The notes: a model not told the origin generated them from the letters alone. DNA of 64,000 bases from DATKLL01 sp035542475 (GCA_035542475.1 DATKLL010000108.1:1-64000); one strand, 5' to 3'; positions 22,973-33,744 are shown, numbered from the stretch's first letter. Numbers and translations: made by a program.

Positions 22973-25900
22973 ATGAAAAAAAACAACCAAAAGCGGCGAA
23001 TGGCGAAAAAAGACGCCAAATTAACAGACAGCCGCATAGAAGACAAGCATCCTATCATTGTGGTAGGCGTAGGTTCCGCAGGTGGGGGGCTTAACTCGCT
23101 GAAACAGTTCTTCTCAAAGATGTCCACCGGACACGGTGTGGCCTTTGTGCTCATCCAGCATGTGCAGCGTGCGCTAAAGAACCCGTCCGTAAAGGCGCTA
23201 AAAAATCAAACGGCGCTTGCCGTTGCGGAAGCGACGGACGGGATGCCGGTTCTGGCAGATCGCATCTATATCATACCGCCGGACAAATTCCTCAACATTG
23301 CAGCAGACAGACTCACCTTGCAAGAACCTGTTATATGCAACGGCCTGCGCATGCCCATTGATCACTTCTTCTGCTCCCTCGCCGTCGACCAACGTCGCCG
23401 CAGCATCGGCATCCTCCTGGCGGGAAAAGGAAGCGATGGCACCCTCGGGCTTTCGGAGATAAAGGCGATGGGCGGGAGGACCATTGCGGAAGACCCCGGC
23501 GGCGTGAAGTATCCGACCATGGCTAAAAGTGCCATCGACGCGGGTGTAGTTGACTCTATTCTACCTGCGGCCGATATGGCCGAAGCGGTAATGAAACTGG
23601 CAGAGCAAGCGACTGCGGAAATCAGCAAGGATCAGGCCGAATCGTCGAATATTGATCCAGACCTGCGCGCCATCTTGGACATCCTGAGCGCAAAGGTAGG
23701 ACATGACTTCCATTGTTACAAGTCCGGCACCCTTATCCGGAGGATCCGGCGGAGAATGAGCCTCGCGAAGGTTGCGTCGTTTAAGGACTACGCAAATTAT
23801 CTGAACGAGCACCCTGAAGAGGTCGGCCTGCTGCAGAAAGACCTGCTTATTGGTGTGACCGATTTCTTCCGCCAGCCCCATGCATGGGAGACTCTGGAGG
23901 AGAAGGTCATAGCCCCGCTTGTGGAAGGCGCCCAGCCGGAGTCTGAGATTCGCATCTGGGTTCCCGGCTGCTCTACAGGCAATGAGGCCTACAGCCTTGC
24001 CATGCTGCTTTCCGAGCAGATTGAAAAGTCCGGCAAGAATGTAAAAGTGCAAATTTTCGCTACCGACTCTGATCTTTCCGCACTGGCTACGGCGCGCAGC
24101 GGCGTCTATTCAAAGGAAGATTTGGGTGGAAACATCCCACAGGAACGGCTGAAACGGTTCTTCAAGCGTAGGGACGGTCATTACCAGGTCATCAAGGATA
24201 TACGTGAGCAGATCGTCTTCGCTCCGCAAAACATCACCGCCGACCCGCCCTTCTCCAGGCTGGATCTGATCAGTTGCCGGAATCTCTTGATCTACCTGGA
24301 TCAGCAGGTACAGAAAAAAATTATCTCCCTGTTTCACTTCTCCCTGCGCGAAGGAGGCTTCCTTTTCCTCGGCACTGCCGAGACCGTGGGAGGCAACGAG
24401 GAACTTTTTGAACCGGTCTCAAAAAAATGGCGCGTCTACAGGCGCATCGGCATCGGCCATCGCCTGGGTGTCGAGATTCCTGTATGTCTCTCCGCCGAAG
24501 CCGGCCGCACCTCTACAAATATACAGCTTGCGGTGCCCCGGTCACGTATGAGCCTGTTATCCAGCGCCCAGCAGGTTCTGCTTGATCGCTTCACCCCTGC
24601 CTGCGTAATGATAGACCGCAAGCTCCATGTGCTCTACGTGCACGGAGTAGTTGAGGACTATTTGACATTTCCGCCGGGGGAGCTAACCACACGTATCGTG
24701 GATATGGCCAGAGAGGGATTGCGGGCGCGCCTCCGAGGCGCAATTACCAAGTGTCTTGAATCCAACAAGACCTTCTCCGTCACAGCACGGGTCAGACGCG
24801 GCGACAAGTCCATCCCCATCAAGACCGTCGTCAGTCCGCTGCGCTACCCGCGGGAGATCGACGGCCTGCTTCTCATCACCTTCGAGGACTACCACCTGTC
24901 CGTTGCCAAGAAGCGCGGCAAATCCGCGGAAAGTGGCGACACGCAGCATTTGATGGACGAGCTCAAGATCACACGCGAAGAACTTCAGAGCACCATCGAC
25001 CAGTTGGAGAATTCCAACGATGAGTTAAAGGCATCCAATGAGGAAGTGACCGCCACGAATGAAGAACTGCAATCCGCGAACGAAGAGCTGGAGACATCCA
25101 AGGAGGAACTCCAGTCCCTGAACGAAGAGTTGAACACCATCAATACCCGTCTTCAGGAAAAGGTGGACGAGTTGGAAGGCGTCAATAACGACGTGATCAA
25201 CCTGCTCTCCAGCACCGATATCGCAACGGTATTTCTGGATAAGGACCTCCGGGTCAAGCGTTACACGCCGGCGATTACACGTCTCTTTTCCCTTATTCCT
25301 TCTGACATCGGCAGATATCTTGGCGATGTCCTGCGCAAATTCAGTGACGAAGCACTTCTCAGTGACGCGCGTCGGGTGCTCGCTAACCTGACACCTCTTT
25401 CCGCCGAGGTGCAGGACGACGACGGCCGGTGGCACATCCGCCGCATTACGCCCTACCGCACACACGACGATCGCATTGAGGGTGTAGTCATCACCCTTGT
25501 GGATGTCAACGACCTCAAGAGGGCGCAGAATGCGCTCCGCCGGCTCAACGCAGAATTGGAGGAGCGCGTCAATGAGCGGACCGCCGAACTCAGGACAGTC
25601 AATGAAGAGCTTCGGACAGAGATCAACGAGCGCAAGCGGGCCGAGGAATCCGTCGTAAGCGAAAAGCAGAGGTTTTATGGCGTCTTGGAGACACTCCCGG
25701 CTTACGTGATCCTGCTCACACCGGATTATCATGTGTCTTTCGCCAACCGCTTCTTCCGGGAACGCTTCGGCGAGGCCCACGGCCGGCGGTGCTACGAGTA
25801 CTTATTCAAGCGCATGGAGCCTTGCGAAGTCTGCGAGACATACACGGTACTGAAAACCGGAAAACCCCACCACTGGGAGTGGCTCGGGCCGGACGGCTGC

Positions 25901-28900
25901 AACTACGACATCCACGATTATCCTTTCACCGACTCGGACGGCGCCGCCATGATCATGGAAGTAGGTATCGACATCACCGATGTCAAGAAAGCGGAAGCGG
26001 CGCTCAGAGAAGCCAACGAAACCCTGGAGCAGCGCGTGGCCGAGCGTACGGCAAAGCTTGCGGAGAGCGAAGCACGTTACCGCACTGTGGCTGATTTCAC
26101 ATACGACTGGGAATTCTGGATCAGCCCGCAGGGGAGGTTCCTTTACGCCTCACCTTCAGTAGAGCGCATCAGCGGCAGGCAAGTAGGCCCGGATGTAAGC
26201 GCCGAGGAGTTTCTCCGGCAGATAGTCCATCCTGACGATCTGCAGAGACGCCTCGATCACTTGCAGGAGGAGCTTGCCGGCAGTGGACCCGGTGATATGG
26301 AATTCCGCATCCTGCGCCCGGATGGCGAGGTCCGCTGTGTTCATCATGTCTGTCGACCGATCTATGACGCCGAAGGCAGTTTCCTGGGCACGCGCGGTTC
26401 GAACCGGGATATTACGGAGCGCAAACAGGCCGAGGAAGCCCTGCAAGAATCCCAGAAACGCCTGGCGCTGATAGGAGACAGCATCGCCGACGGCGTTTAT
26501 GCAATCGATCCGGACTGGCGATTCACCCACGTCAATGATGAAGCCCTGCGCCACATGCGTAAAACCCGGGAAGAAATTCTGGGACGAACACTTTTTGATG
26601 TCTACCCTGACGCCCGCGGTAGCGTCATTGAAACAGAGTTTTCAAGAGCCATGAAGAGCGGAGAGCCGGGCCACTTTGAGAATCATTCACTGATTACTGA
26701 GAAGACATTGGAAGTACACGCTTACCCGGGCATAGACAATCTAACAATTCTTTTCCGCGATGTGACAGAGCGCAAACAAGCGGAGAAAGAAATCCACCTG
26801 CAAAACAGTATACTCGATGCCATGAACCGCATCTTCCAGAAGGTCATTACCTGCGACTCTGAAGAGGGACTGGGTGAACTCTGTCTCGACGTGCTCCAAG
26901 AGCTGACACAGAGCAAAATAGGATTCATAGGCGAGATGGGACCCGATGGACTCTTTCATGACATTGCAATCAGCAATCCCGGCTGGGAAGCATGCCTGAT
27001 GTATGACAAGGCGGGGCATCGCAGAACGCCCGGCGATTTCAAGATACACGGCATTTACGGTTCCGTGCTTAAGGACGGAAAGAGCATTATCGCCAATGAT
27101 CCGCCGTCACATCCAGAGAGCATCGGCATTCCGGAAGGCCATCCGCCCCTGGCTTCATTCCTCGGTGTTCCATTAATTCTGCGTGGCAGAACTGTCGGTA
27201 TGGTCGCGGTAGGCAACCGTAAGGGCGGGTACACTGAAGATCAAAGGCATGCCCTGGAAGCCATTGCTCCCGCAATCCTGGAAGCCCTGGCGCGGAAACG
27301 TGCCGAGGCGGCCCTGCGCGATGAGCACGACAGATCGGAATGGCTGGCGAGGTTCCCGGAAGAAAACCCCAATCCGGTCATGCGCGTGGCGGCGGAAGGC
27401 AAAGTGCTTTACTGCAACCCGGCATCAGCAGAGATACATGGGTGGCCTTGCGTAGTCGGCAAACAAGTACCTGACTTATTCCTGCCCCTTCTCGAACGTG
27501 CGATGGCAACCGGACGCGAAACACTTGAAGACATAGTACTGGGCGGCAGATTTTATTCCGTTGCGTTGGCGCCATTTCCCTCAGAAGGCTATGCCAACAT
27601 CTATGGCCTCGACATTACCGCCCGCAAGCAAGCCGAGGAGAACCTGCGCGAAAGTGAGGGGCGGCTGAGGCTTGCGCAGGCCTCAGCAGGCGCGGGCATG
27701 TGGGACTGGGATATACCCGGCGGCAAACTTGAGTGGTCGGAAGAGCTTTTTGGCTTATTCGGCCTCGATCCCAAGAAGGCAAGCGCCGGCTTTGACTCCT
27801 GGAGAAGCGCGATTTATCCGGAAGACAGGAAGATCGCGGAAGATAGAATCGGAGAAGCAATAGAAAATGGCACTCCGCTTGACAGCGAATACAGGATAAA
27901 GCTCCCATCGGGTGAGGTTCGGTGGATAAGGGCCCTCGGTAGTACCATCCATGACGATAATAACAAGCCGCTTCACATGTCAGGCATTTGTCTCGACGTT
28001 ACCACGCGCAAGCAGGCCGAGCAGGCCGTGCACGAGAGCGAGGAGCGGCTCCGACTGGCGGTTGGTGCAGCGAAGTTGGGCGTGTTCGAATGGAATGTTC
28101 AGGCCGACAAAGCGATCTGGGAGAATGACCGGATGTACGAGATTTTCGGCCTGCCGCCGGGAAGCGAGGCGGTGAACCGTAAACGATTCCTTCAGGACGC
28201 CCTGCATCCCGATGACTTTCTACGATTTGAGAAAGAGATCAGCGAGAGCATGCGGTCCGGAGGACTGTTCCTGGGAAGCTATCGCATCCGGCGATTTAAC
28301 GACGGGGAGTTGCGGTGGATCGAGTATTTTTCCCGCTTCGAAACAGGCGCTGATGGCAAGGTGACCCGGCTTCTAGGAGTGCTAGAGGACATTACCGAGC
28401 GAAAACTAACTGAAAATGCACTGCAAAAGAGCGAGGAACAATTCCGTCTTGCCATCAAGGATGCGCCTATCCCGGTGATCATGTATACCGAGGACGGACA
28501 GGTGCTCCAGATCAGCAACACCTGGACTGAGTTGACCGGCTACACTACCGAGGACATGCCGACCTTCGAAGCCTGGCTCAACCGCGCTTACGGCGAAGGC
28601 GCCGAGGCCGTACGCAACCACATGCAGGAAGTGTTTAGCGGTACGCGGCGGTCTATCGACTTGGAGTTTGAAATTCATACTCGAGACGGCCAGACGCGCC
28701 ACTGGAGTTTCAGCGCTTCTGCACCGGGTACCCTAGCCGATGGCCGTCGCTTTGTCGTTGGCATGGCCGTGGACATTACTGAGCGCAAGCAGGCCGGAGA
28801 GGCGATTTCCCGCGCTAAAAAAGAATGGGAACGGACCTTCGATGCCGTGCCGGACCTTATCGCCATCCTGGATGACCAGTACCGCATACTGCGCGGAAAT

Positions 28901-29881
28901 AAGGCAATGGCGGACAGGTTGGGACTTACCCCTTCCCAGTGCATCGGCAAAAATTGCCACGAAGCAGTGCACGGGACGGACTGCCCGCCTGCTATATGCC
29001 CCCACGCCCTCTCCCTTGCGGACGGACAGGAGCATGTTGCCGAAGTGCACGAAGAAAGTCTGGGCGGTGACTTCCTGGTCAGTACTACACCGCTTACTGA
29101 TGAGCAGGGGCGGCGCATTGGCTCTGTGCATGTCGCGCGGGACATCACTAAACGTAAGCAAGCTGAGGAAGCACTCAAGCAGCGCACGGCGGAGTTGGAA
29201 GCGGTAAATAAAGAGTTGGAGAGCTTCAGCTATTCCGTCTCGCACGACTTGCGGGCCCCTTTGCGCGCCATTGACGGGTATGCACGCATGATTTTCAAGA
29301 AACAGGGAGATAAATTCGATGAGGACACCAAGAGAAAGTTCAATGACATAAGATCGAATGCCCAGATGATGGGCCATCTCATTGACGACCTCCTGGCCTT
29401 CTCACGCCTCGGCAAGAAACAGATGTCCGCAACCATGTTGAGCATGGATGCCGTTATAACGGATGTATGGAAGGAACTGCAAATTATCAATCCCGGAAGA
29501 GACATGAAGTTGACTCTCAACAGCATGCCTGCCGGCTACGGGGATAAGACTCTCATCAAACAGGTCTATCTCAACCTTCTCTCGAACGCCGTCAAGTTCA
29601 CGAAATCCCGGGATGTCGCCCGGGTAGAAGTCGGCGGCTATAAAGAGGATAATGAGGATGTGTATTATGTAAGGGATAACGGCGTTGGCTTCGACATGGC
29701 ATATTACGATAAACTGTTTGGCGTGTTCCAGCGGCTCCACAAGCCCGATGAATTTGAGGGGACCGGTGTCGGACTCGCCACTGTCCAGCGCATAATCCAC
29801 CGGCATGAAGGCCGCGTCTGGGCAGAAGGCAAAGTGAATGAAGGAGCGACTTTCTATTTCACGCTTCCGATGAAGAGGTGA
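22973..29881 (+). CDS. Giant CheB-CheR-multiPAS-GAF hybrid sensor histidine kinase (2302 residues)
   Basis: Domains in order: CheB methylesterase-like (about 25-216); CheR methyltransferase (about 229-490) with SAM motif GCSTGNEAYS near 332; PAS-like domain (529-643); long coiled coil of repeating NEEL units (661-743); PAS (740-850); coil; PAS at about 902-1006, 1032-1146 and 1157-1266; GAF (1276-1446); PAS at about 1453-1550, 1561-1680, 1688-1810, 1820-1938 and 1948-2060; HisKA with SYSVSHDLRAPL (His2091); HATPase (2176-2302) with RDNGVGFD and EGTGVGLA. Roughly ten PAS units and no receiver domain. In CheB, the His (IQH) and Asp (GSDGT) sites are kept, but the nucleophile loop reads VGSAGGGL instead of the usual GASAGGL, so Ser is displaced one position. 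Soluble, no membrane segments. The stop overlaps the next gene. Likely a large cytosolic sensor feeding an unknown regulator. Confidence 0.93.
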   Translation: MKKNNQKRRMAKKDAKLTDSRIEDKHPIIVVGVGSAGGGLNSLKQFFSKMSTGHGVAFVLIQHVQRALKNPSVKALKNQTALAVAEATDGMPVLADRIYIIPPDKFLNIAADRLTLQEPVICNGLRMPIDHFFCSLAVDQRRRSIGILLAGKGSDGTLGLSEIKAMGGRTIAEDPGGVKYPTMAKSAIDAGVVDSILPAADMAEAVMKLAEQATAEISKDQAESSNIDPDLRAILDILSAKVGHDFHCYKSGTLIRRIRRRMSLAKVASFKDYANYLNEHPEEVGLLQKDLLIGVTDFFRQPHAWETLEEKVIAPLVEGAQPESEIRIWVPGCSTGNEAYSLAMLLSEQIEKSGKNVKVQIFATDSDLSALATARSGVYSKEDLGGNIPQERLKRFFKRRDGHYQVIKDIREQIVFAPQNITADPPFSRLDLISCRNLLIYLDQQVQKKIISLFHFSLREGGFLFLGTAETVGGNEELFEPVSKKWRVYRRIGIGHRLGVEIPVCLSAEAGRTSTNIQLAVPRSRMSLLSSAQQVLLDRFTPACVMIDRKLHVLYVHGVVEDYLTFPPGELTTRIVDMAREGLRARLRGAITKCLESNKTFSVTARVRRGDKSIPIKTVVSPLRYPREIDGLLLITFEDYHLSVAKKRGKSAESGDTQHLMDELKITREELQSTIDQLENSNDELKASNEEVTATNEELQSANEELETSKEELQSLNEELNTINTRLQEKVDELEGVNNDVINLLSSTDIATVFLDKDLRVKRYTPAITRLFSLIPSDIGRYLGDVLRKFSDEALLSDARRVLANLTPLSAEVQDDDGRWHIRRITPYRTHDDRIEGVVITLVDVNDLKRAQNALRRLNAELEERVNERTAELRTVNEELRTEINERKRAEESVVSEKQRFYGVLETLPAYVILLTPDYHVSFANRFFRERFGEAHGRRCYEYLFKRMEPCEVCETYTVLKTGKPHHWEWLGPDGCNYDIHDYPFTDSDGAAMIMEVGIDITDVKKAEAALREANETLEQRVAERTAKLAESEARYRTVADFTYDWEFWISPQGRFLYASPSVERISGRQVGPDVSAEEFLRQIVHPDDLQRRLDHLQEELAGSGPGDMEFRILRPDGEVRCVHHVCRPIYDAEGSFLGTRGSNRDITERKQAEEALQESQKRLALIGDSIADGVYAIDPDWRFTHVNDEALRHMRKTREEILGRTLFDVYPDARGSVIETEFSRAMKSGEPGHFENHSLITEKTLEVHAYPGIDNLTILFRDVTERKQAEKEIHLQNSILDAMNRIFQKVITCDSEEGLGELCLDVLQELTQSKIGFIGEMGPDGLFHDIAISNPGWEACLMYDKAGHRRTPGDFKIHGIYGSVLKDGKSIIANDPPSHPESIGIPEGHPPLASFLGVPLILRGRTVGMVAVGNRKGGYTEDQRHALEAIAPAILEALARKRAEAALRDEHDRSEWLARFPEENPNPVMRVAAEGKVLYCNPASAEIHGWPCVVGKQVPDLFLPLLERAMATGRETLEDIVLGGRFYSVALAPFPSEGYANIYGLDITARKQAEENLRESEGRLRLAQASAGAGMWDWDIPGGKLEWSEELFGLFGLDPKKASAGFDSWRSAIYPEDRKIAEDRIGEAIENGTPLDSEYRIKLPSGEVRWIRALGSTIHDDNNKPLHMSGICLDVTTRKQAEQAVHESEERLRLAVGAAKLGVFEWNVQADKAIWENDRMYEIFGLPPGSEAVNRKRFLQDALHPDDFLRFEKEISESMRSGGLFLGSYRIRRFNDGELRWIEYFSRFETGADGKVTRLLGVLEDITERKLTENALQKSEEQFRLAIKDAPIPVIMYTEDGQVLQISNTWTELTGYTTEDMPTFEAWLNRAYGEGAEAVRNHMQEVFSGTRRSIDLEFEIHTRDGQTRHWSFSASAPGTLADGRRFVVGMAVDITERKQAGEAISRAKKEWERTFDAVPDLIAILDDQYRILRGNKAMADRLGLTPSQCIGKNCHEAVHGTDCPPAICPHALSLADGQEHVAEVHEESLGGDFLVSTTPLTDEQGRRIGSVHVARDITKRKQAEEALKQRTAELEAVNKELESFSYSVSHDLRAPLRAIDGYARMIFKKQGDKFDEDTKRKFNDIRSNAQMMGHLIDDLLAFSRLGKKQMSATMLSMDAVITDVWKELQIINPGRDMKLTLNSMPAGYGDKTLIKQVYLNLLSNAVKFTKSRDVARVEVGGYKEDNEDVYYVRDNGVGFDMAYYDKLFGVFQRLHKPDEFEGTGVGLATVQRIIHRHEGRVWAEGKVNEGATFYFTLPMKR

Positions 29882-32868
29882 TTGAGGCAGCAATGTCGCA
29901 ACAACAAAATTGTCCGGCGCCTACACTGGCCGCAGGTGATGAGCTCTATGGGTTTCTGGTACTGCGGGTTGAGCAGATCCCTGAAATACGAATAACCGCA
30001 TATGAAATGGAACATGAAAAAACCGGCGCAAAGGTCATTCATCTTCACTGCGATGACCGCGAAAACTTGTATTCCGTTGGCTTTCGTACTCCAGCGCCGG
30101 ATTCCACGGGGGTGCCGCACATCCTCGAACATTCCGTCCTTGCCGGTTCGGAGAGATATCCTCTCAAGGATGTCTTCAATGAATTAATGAGGGGAACTCT
30201 CCAAACTTTCATTAACGCCTTCACCTACCCCGATAAAACCATATATCCTGTAGCTAGCCAGGTGCGGGCCGACTTCTTCAATCTTGCCCGCGTGTATACC
30301 GATCTGGTGCTCAGACCGCGGCTGCTGAAGGAAACATTCTTGCAGGAGGGTCATCATCTGGAATTTTCAAATCCGGAAGATATCGGAAGTGATCTTATCA
30401 TCTCGGGTATCGTCTACAATGAGATGAAGGGAGCCTATTCCTCGCCTGAATCGTTGATGTACAAGGCTATTCAGGAACATCTTTATCCCGATACAACATA
30501 TTCCTTCGATTCGGGAGGAAACCCGGAAAGTATTCCGCTCCTCACCTATGAGCAGTTCAAGACATTTCACCGGACCTACTACTCGCCGACAAATGCGCGC
30601 TTCTTCCTTTACGGTGACATACCGCCGGCGGATCATCTGGCATTTTTAGCCGAGATGCTGGCAGGGTTTGATTGCATAGCGGTAGATTCAACGATCAAAA
30701 GTCAAGCAAGATGGCAACAGCCATCTTCAGTCCGCGGAACCTATCCTATCGGAAAAGAAGATAACCCCACAGGAAAAACAGTTGTCAACACTGCATGGAT
30801 GATGGCGGAAAACACTGACTACGAATCGGCCATCCTCCTTCAGATCACATCCGGAATGCTGGTGGGAAGCGCTGCGGGGCCTCTACGCAAGGCCCTGATC
30901 GATTCAGGACTTGGTGAGGATCTTTCTCCCGTGACAGGCACTGAGAATGATCTGAAGCAGATTGCATTCGTCGTGGGCCTGCGGGGAACAGATCCCGATA
31001 AGGCCCAACGCATCGAAGAATTGATTATCGATACATTAAAGAACATCGCTAAATCAGGCTTTGATCGGGAACTGATCGAAGGCACCCTTCACCAGGTAGA
31101 ATTTCATGGAAAGGAGATTGTTCGCAGCACATACCCATACGGGATTGTCCTCATGGGGAGAGCTTACCATGCCTGGCTGTATGACGGTGATCCCTTCAAA
31201 GTTTTAAATTTTACCCGCATCATCGAAGAAATACGAAGAAAGTGGGATGCCAGACCGGAGCTTTTTCAGGAGATCATCCAAAAATGGTTTCTTGATAACC
31301 CACACCGATTGCTTTCTGTAATGGAGCCGTCCAGGACATATCAGGCTGAACAGGAGGAGGCATTTAAAAAAAAGATGGCCCAGCTCAAGGCATCATTGTC
31401 CGAGGGGGAGCTGGAAAAAATCCGGCAAGATGCTAAGACACTGAAAAAATACCAGGCGGAACCTGATCCGCCCGGGGCCGCGGCAGCATTACCCAAACTG
31501 GGTCTTGGCGATATCTCCCGAACAATTGAAACAATTCCTACAGTCAAGTCGGTCATCGAAAACGTGCCAGCCACGATGCATGACATATTTTCCAATGGCA
31601 TCGCCTACCTCGATCTGGCTTTCGATGTGTCCGATGTGCCGGAAGACCTCCAGCCACATCTCCCGCTCCTGGGAAAGTTGATTACGAATATGGGGGCGGC
31701 AGGCTTGAATTATGAAGAAATGGCAAAGCGCATTATGTTGAAGACGGGGGGAATAGGCTGTCACCTTGCGTCGGGTATGGCGGCAAACGGCGAGAAAAAC
31801 TGGCAGAAGATGATCTTTCGCGTCAAGGCACTCCATCGAAATATCAAAGATGCGGTCAACATCATTTCGGATATTCTGACCTCCGGAGACATGTCGAATG
31901 AATCGAGAATGCGCGAACTCATAGCGGAAAAGAAGAACGACCTTCAGGCAGCAGTTGTCCCTTCGGGTCATATTTTTGCGCGGCGCTCTGCCGGTGCAGC
32001 GCTGTCCGTACCGGCATACAGGGATGAACAGTGGCATGGAAGAACACAGCTTAAGATCGTCAACCGCATCGCTGATCAATTTAAAGAAATAAAAAGTGAT
32101 CTCTTGGATAAGCTTACTCACCTGCATGACATGGTGTTACGAAAAGACAGGCTGTACATTAATTTAACGGCGGATGCGGAAGGCATTTCTCTTTTGTCGG
32201 AAAGCGCAGCCGGTCTGGTTAGACGTTTATCCGGCGATAGAGGTATAGGAAACCCGAGTATCCCGGCTCTCTCCTCCATCCATGCCGGGGTTGTCATTCC
32301 CGCCCAGGTCTCATACGTAGCCAAGGTCTTTCCCGCACCGGCATATGCCGATCCGCTCTCACCATCGCTGCTTGTCCTGGCCCGACAGCTGTCGACAGGG
32401 TACCTGTATAAACATATCAGGGTTCAGGGCGGTGCCTACGGTGGCATGTCTCTATATGATCTGACGAACGGCACTTTTTCATTACTCTCATATAGGGACC
32501 CGAATATCACTAATACCATGAATGTTTACCGCGATGCGGCGGATTTCATATCCGGGAACAAAATTCCCGGGGAAGAACTTGAAAAGACCATCATAGGGAC
32601 AATCGGCTCTCTCGACAAACCCATGGATCCGTCGAGCCGCGGCTACATTGCCATGATCCGCGAATTTACAGGTCTCACAGACGAAGACCGCCTGAAATTC
32701 AGAAACAACATCCTCGATATGACACCAGAGATATTGCTGAAGGCCGCTTCCCGGTATTTCGATTCTGCTGTCGATTCTGCAGTAGTAGCCGTATACGCTT
32801 CACAGGAGGCTCTGGAGAAAGCCAACAAAATACTGGAGCCGAAACTAAATATAGAGACATTGATCTGA
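29878..32868 (+). CDS. M16 metalloprotease, presequence-protease (PreP) like
   Basis: 996 residues. The inverted zinc motif HILEH (His81, Glu84, His85) followed by LKDVFNELMRGT, and the whole four-domain length with PAQVSYVAKVFPAP and GGAYGGMSLYD in the C-terminal half, place it in the M16C PreP/falcilysin group that degrades peptides in a closed chamber. No signal peptide, so cytosolic. A GTG at 29878 overlaps the kinase stop (GTGA); an ATG at 29893 with GAGG five bases upstream is an equally good start. Either way translation is coupled to the giant sensor kinase, an unusual pairing. Confidence 0.92.
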   Translation: MIEAAMSQQQNCPAPTLAAGDELYGFLVLRVEQIPEIRITAYEMEHEKTGAKVIHLHCDDRENLYSVGFRTPAPDSTGVPHILEHSVLAGSERYPLKDVFNELMRGTLQTFINAFTYPDKTIYPVASQVRADFFNLARVYTDLVLRPRLLKETFLQEGHHLEFSNPEDIGSDLIISGIVYNEMKGAYSSPESLMYKAIQEHLYPDTTYSFDSGGNPESIPLLTYEQFKTFHRTYYSPTNARFFLYGDIPPADHLAFLAEMLAGFDCIAVDSTIKSQARWQQPSSVRGTYPIGKEDNPTGKTVVNTAWMMAENTDYESAILLQITSGMLVGSAAGPLRKALIDSGLGEDLSPVTGTENDLKQIAFVVGLRGTDPDKAQRIEELIIDTLKNIAKSGFDRELIEGTLHQVEFHGKEIVRSTYPYGIVLMGRAYHAWLYDGDPFKVLNFTRIIEEIRRKWDARPELFQEIIQKWFLDNPHRLLSVMEPSRTYQAEQEEAFKKKMAQLKASLSEGELEKIRQDAKTLKKYQAEPDPPGAAAALPKLGLGDISRTIETIPTVKSVIENVPATMHDIFSNGIAYLDLAFDVSDVPEDLQPHLPLLGKLITNMGAAGLNYEEMAKRIMLKTGGIGCHLASGMAANGEKNWQKMIFRVKALHRNIKDAVNIISDILTSGDMSNESRMRELIAEKKNDLQAAVVPSGHIFARRSAGAALSVPAYRDEQWHGRTQLKIVNRIADQFKEIKSDLLDKLTHLHDMVLRKDRLYINLTADAEGISLLSESAAGLVRRLSGDRGIGNPSIPALSSIHAGVVIPAQVSYVAKVFPAPAYADPLSPSLLVLARQLSTGYLYKHIRVQGGAYGGMSLYDLTNGTFSLLSYRDPNITNTMNVYRDAADFISGNKIPGEELEKTIIGTIGSLDKPMDPSSRGYIAMIREFTGLTDEDRLKFRNNILDMTPEILLKAASRYFDSAVDSAVVAVYASQEALEKANKILEPKLNIETLI

Positions 32869-32943
32869 CCATCCATTGAATGCCCTTGCGGAGAAGGAAG
32901 ACAGGCGTTATAATGATACAATATCCATATATAGCGGATCATC

Positions 32944-33732
32944 ATGAACAGGCAGCAGGATTTTATCAAAGATCTAAGTACCGTAACCCGCAGGGTATGC
33001 CTCTATTTTCCGGAAACCATAGCACCCGTTGAAGAAGCCTTTTTATGGAATGTGTCTCTTACTCCTGAGCAGACCGATGAATATCTCGCGCATGGGTGGC
33101 GGCATGTTTCCTGGTACTTCTATCGAAACAGTTGCAGTAATTGTCGGCGCTGCCTACCGATCCGTGTGCCTGTTGATCAATTCAAGCCTTCAAAGAGCCA
33201 GCGACGCGTCCTTAAGAAAAACGTAGAGACAGAATTTAAAATGTTTAAACCTGTGGAATTCGCTCTCAAGCATATCAAGCAGAGTCTGTCACTGTACAAT
33301 AGATTTCTGGATATTCGCTATGATAGAACACCCCGTGATTTGGGCGAGTACTACAACGAGTATTTTGTGTCACCTGCACAAACACTTGTCTCCGCTTTGT
33401 TCATAAATGGTGAGCTTGTGGGCAATGGATTTCTCGATCTTGGAAAGACGTCCCTCTCCACAATCTACTTTGCTTTTGACCCGCGCTTCAGTTCCTTCTC
33501 TCCCGGAACCTTCTCCATTCTTAAAGAGATTGAATGGGCCAGTCAAAATAGTCTTCGATATTATTATCTTGGATATTATATATGTGAGATCAGCGCCATG
33601 CGATACAAGGGGTTATTCCGGCCGTTTGAACTCCTCGATTTTGAGACAGGACAGTGGAAGGAAACTGAATCCGACATCAGTGAAGCTGAGCCACGGAACG
33701 TAAAACCGAAAATCAAACGATGGTCTAGTTAA
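32944..33732 (+). CDS. bpt: Aspartate/glutamate leucyltransferase (Bpt/Ate family)
   Basis: 262 residues. Members transfer an aminoacyl group from tRNA to the N-terminus of proteins, marking them for degradation by ClpSAP (the bacterial N-end rule). SWYFYRNSCSNCRRCLPIRVPVDQFKPS and QRRVLKKN match the conserved Cys-rich block, and YYLGYYICEISAMRYKG the C-terminal GNAT-like block. Bacterial family members of this length are usually leucyltransferases for Asp/Glu ends (Bpt). It follows the M16 protease by 75 bp on the same strand, putting two protein-degradation genes side by side. The start lacks a clear ribosome site. Confidence 0.88.
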   Translation: MNRQQDFIKDLSTVTRRVCLYFPETIAPVEEAFLWNVSLTPEQTDEYLAHGWRHVSWYFYRNSCSNCRRCLPIRVPVDQFKPSKSQRRVLKKNVETEFKMFKPVEFALKHIKQSLSLYNRFLDIRYDRTPRDLGEYYNEYFVSPAQTLVSALFINGELVGNGFLDLGKTSLSTIYFAFDPRFSSFSPGTFSILKEIEWASQNSLRYYYLGYYICEISAMRYKGLFRPFELLDFETGQWKETESDISEAEPRNVKPKIKRWSS

Positions 33733-33744
33733 AAAAAAGATAGC

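Noticed and set aside
25025..25780. Long minus-strand frame inside the giant kinase gene
   Set aside because: It lies wholly in a coding region with clear PAS and coiled-coil sequence on the other strand; its length is a by-product of codon use.
26395..26410. GGTTCGAACC, a tRNA T-arm-like string
   Set aside because: It lies in a PAS linker of the giant kinase and no cloverleaf can be built around it.
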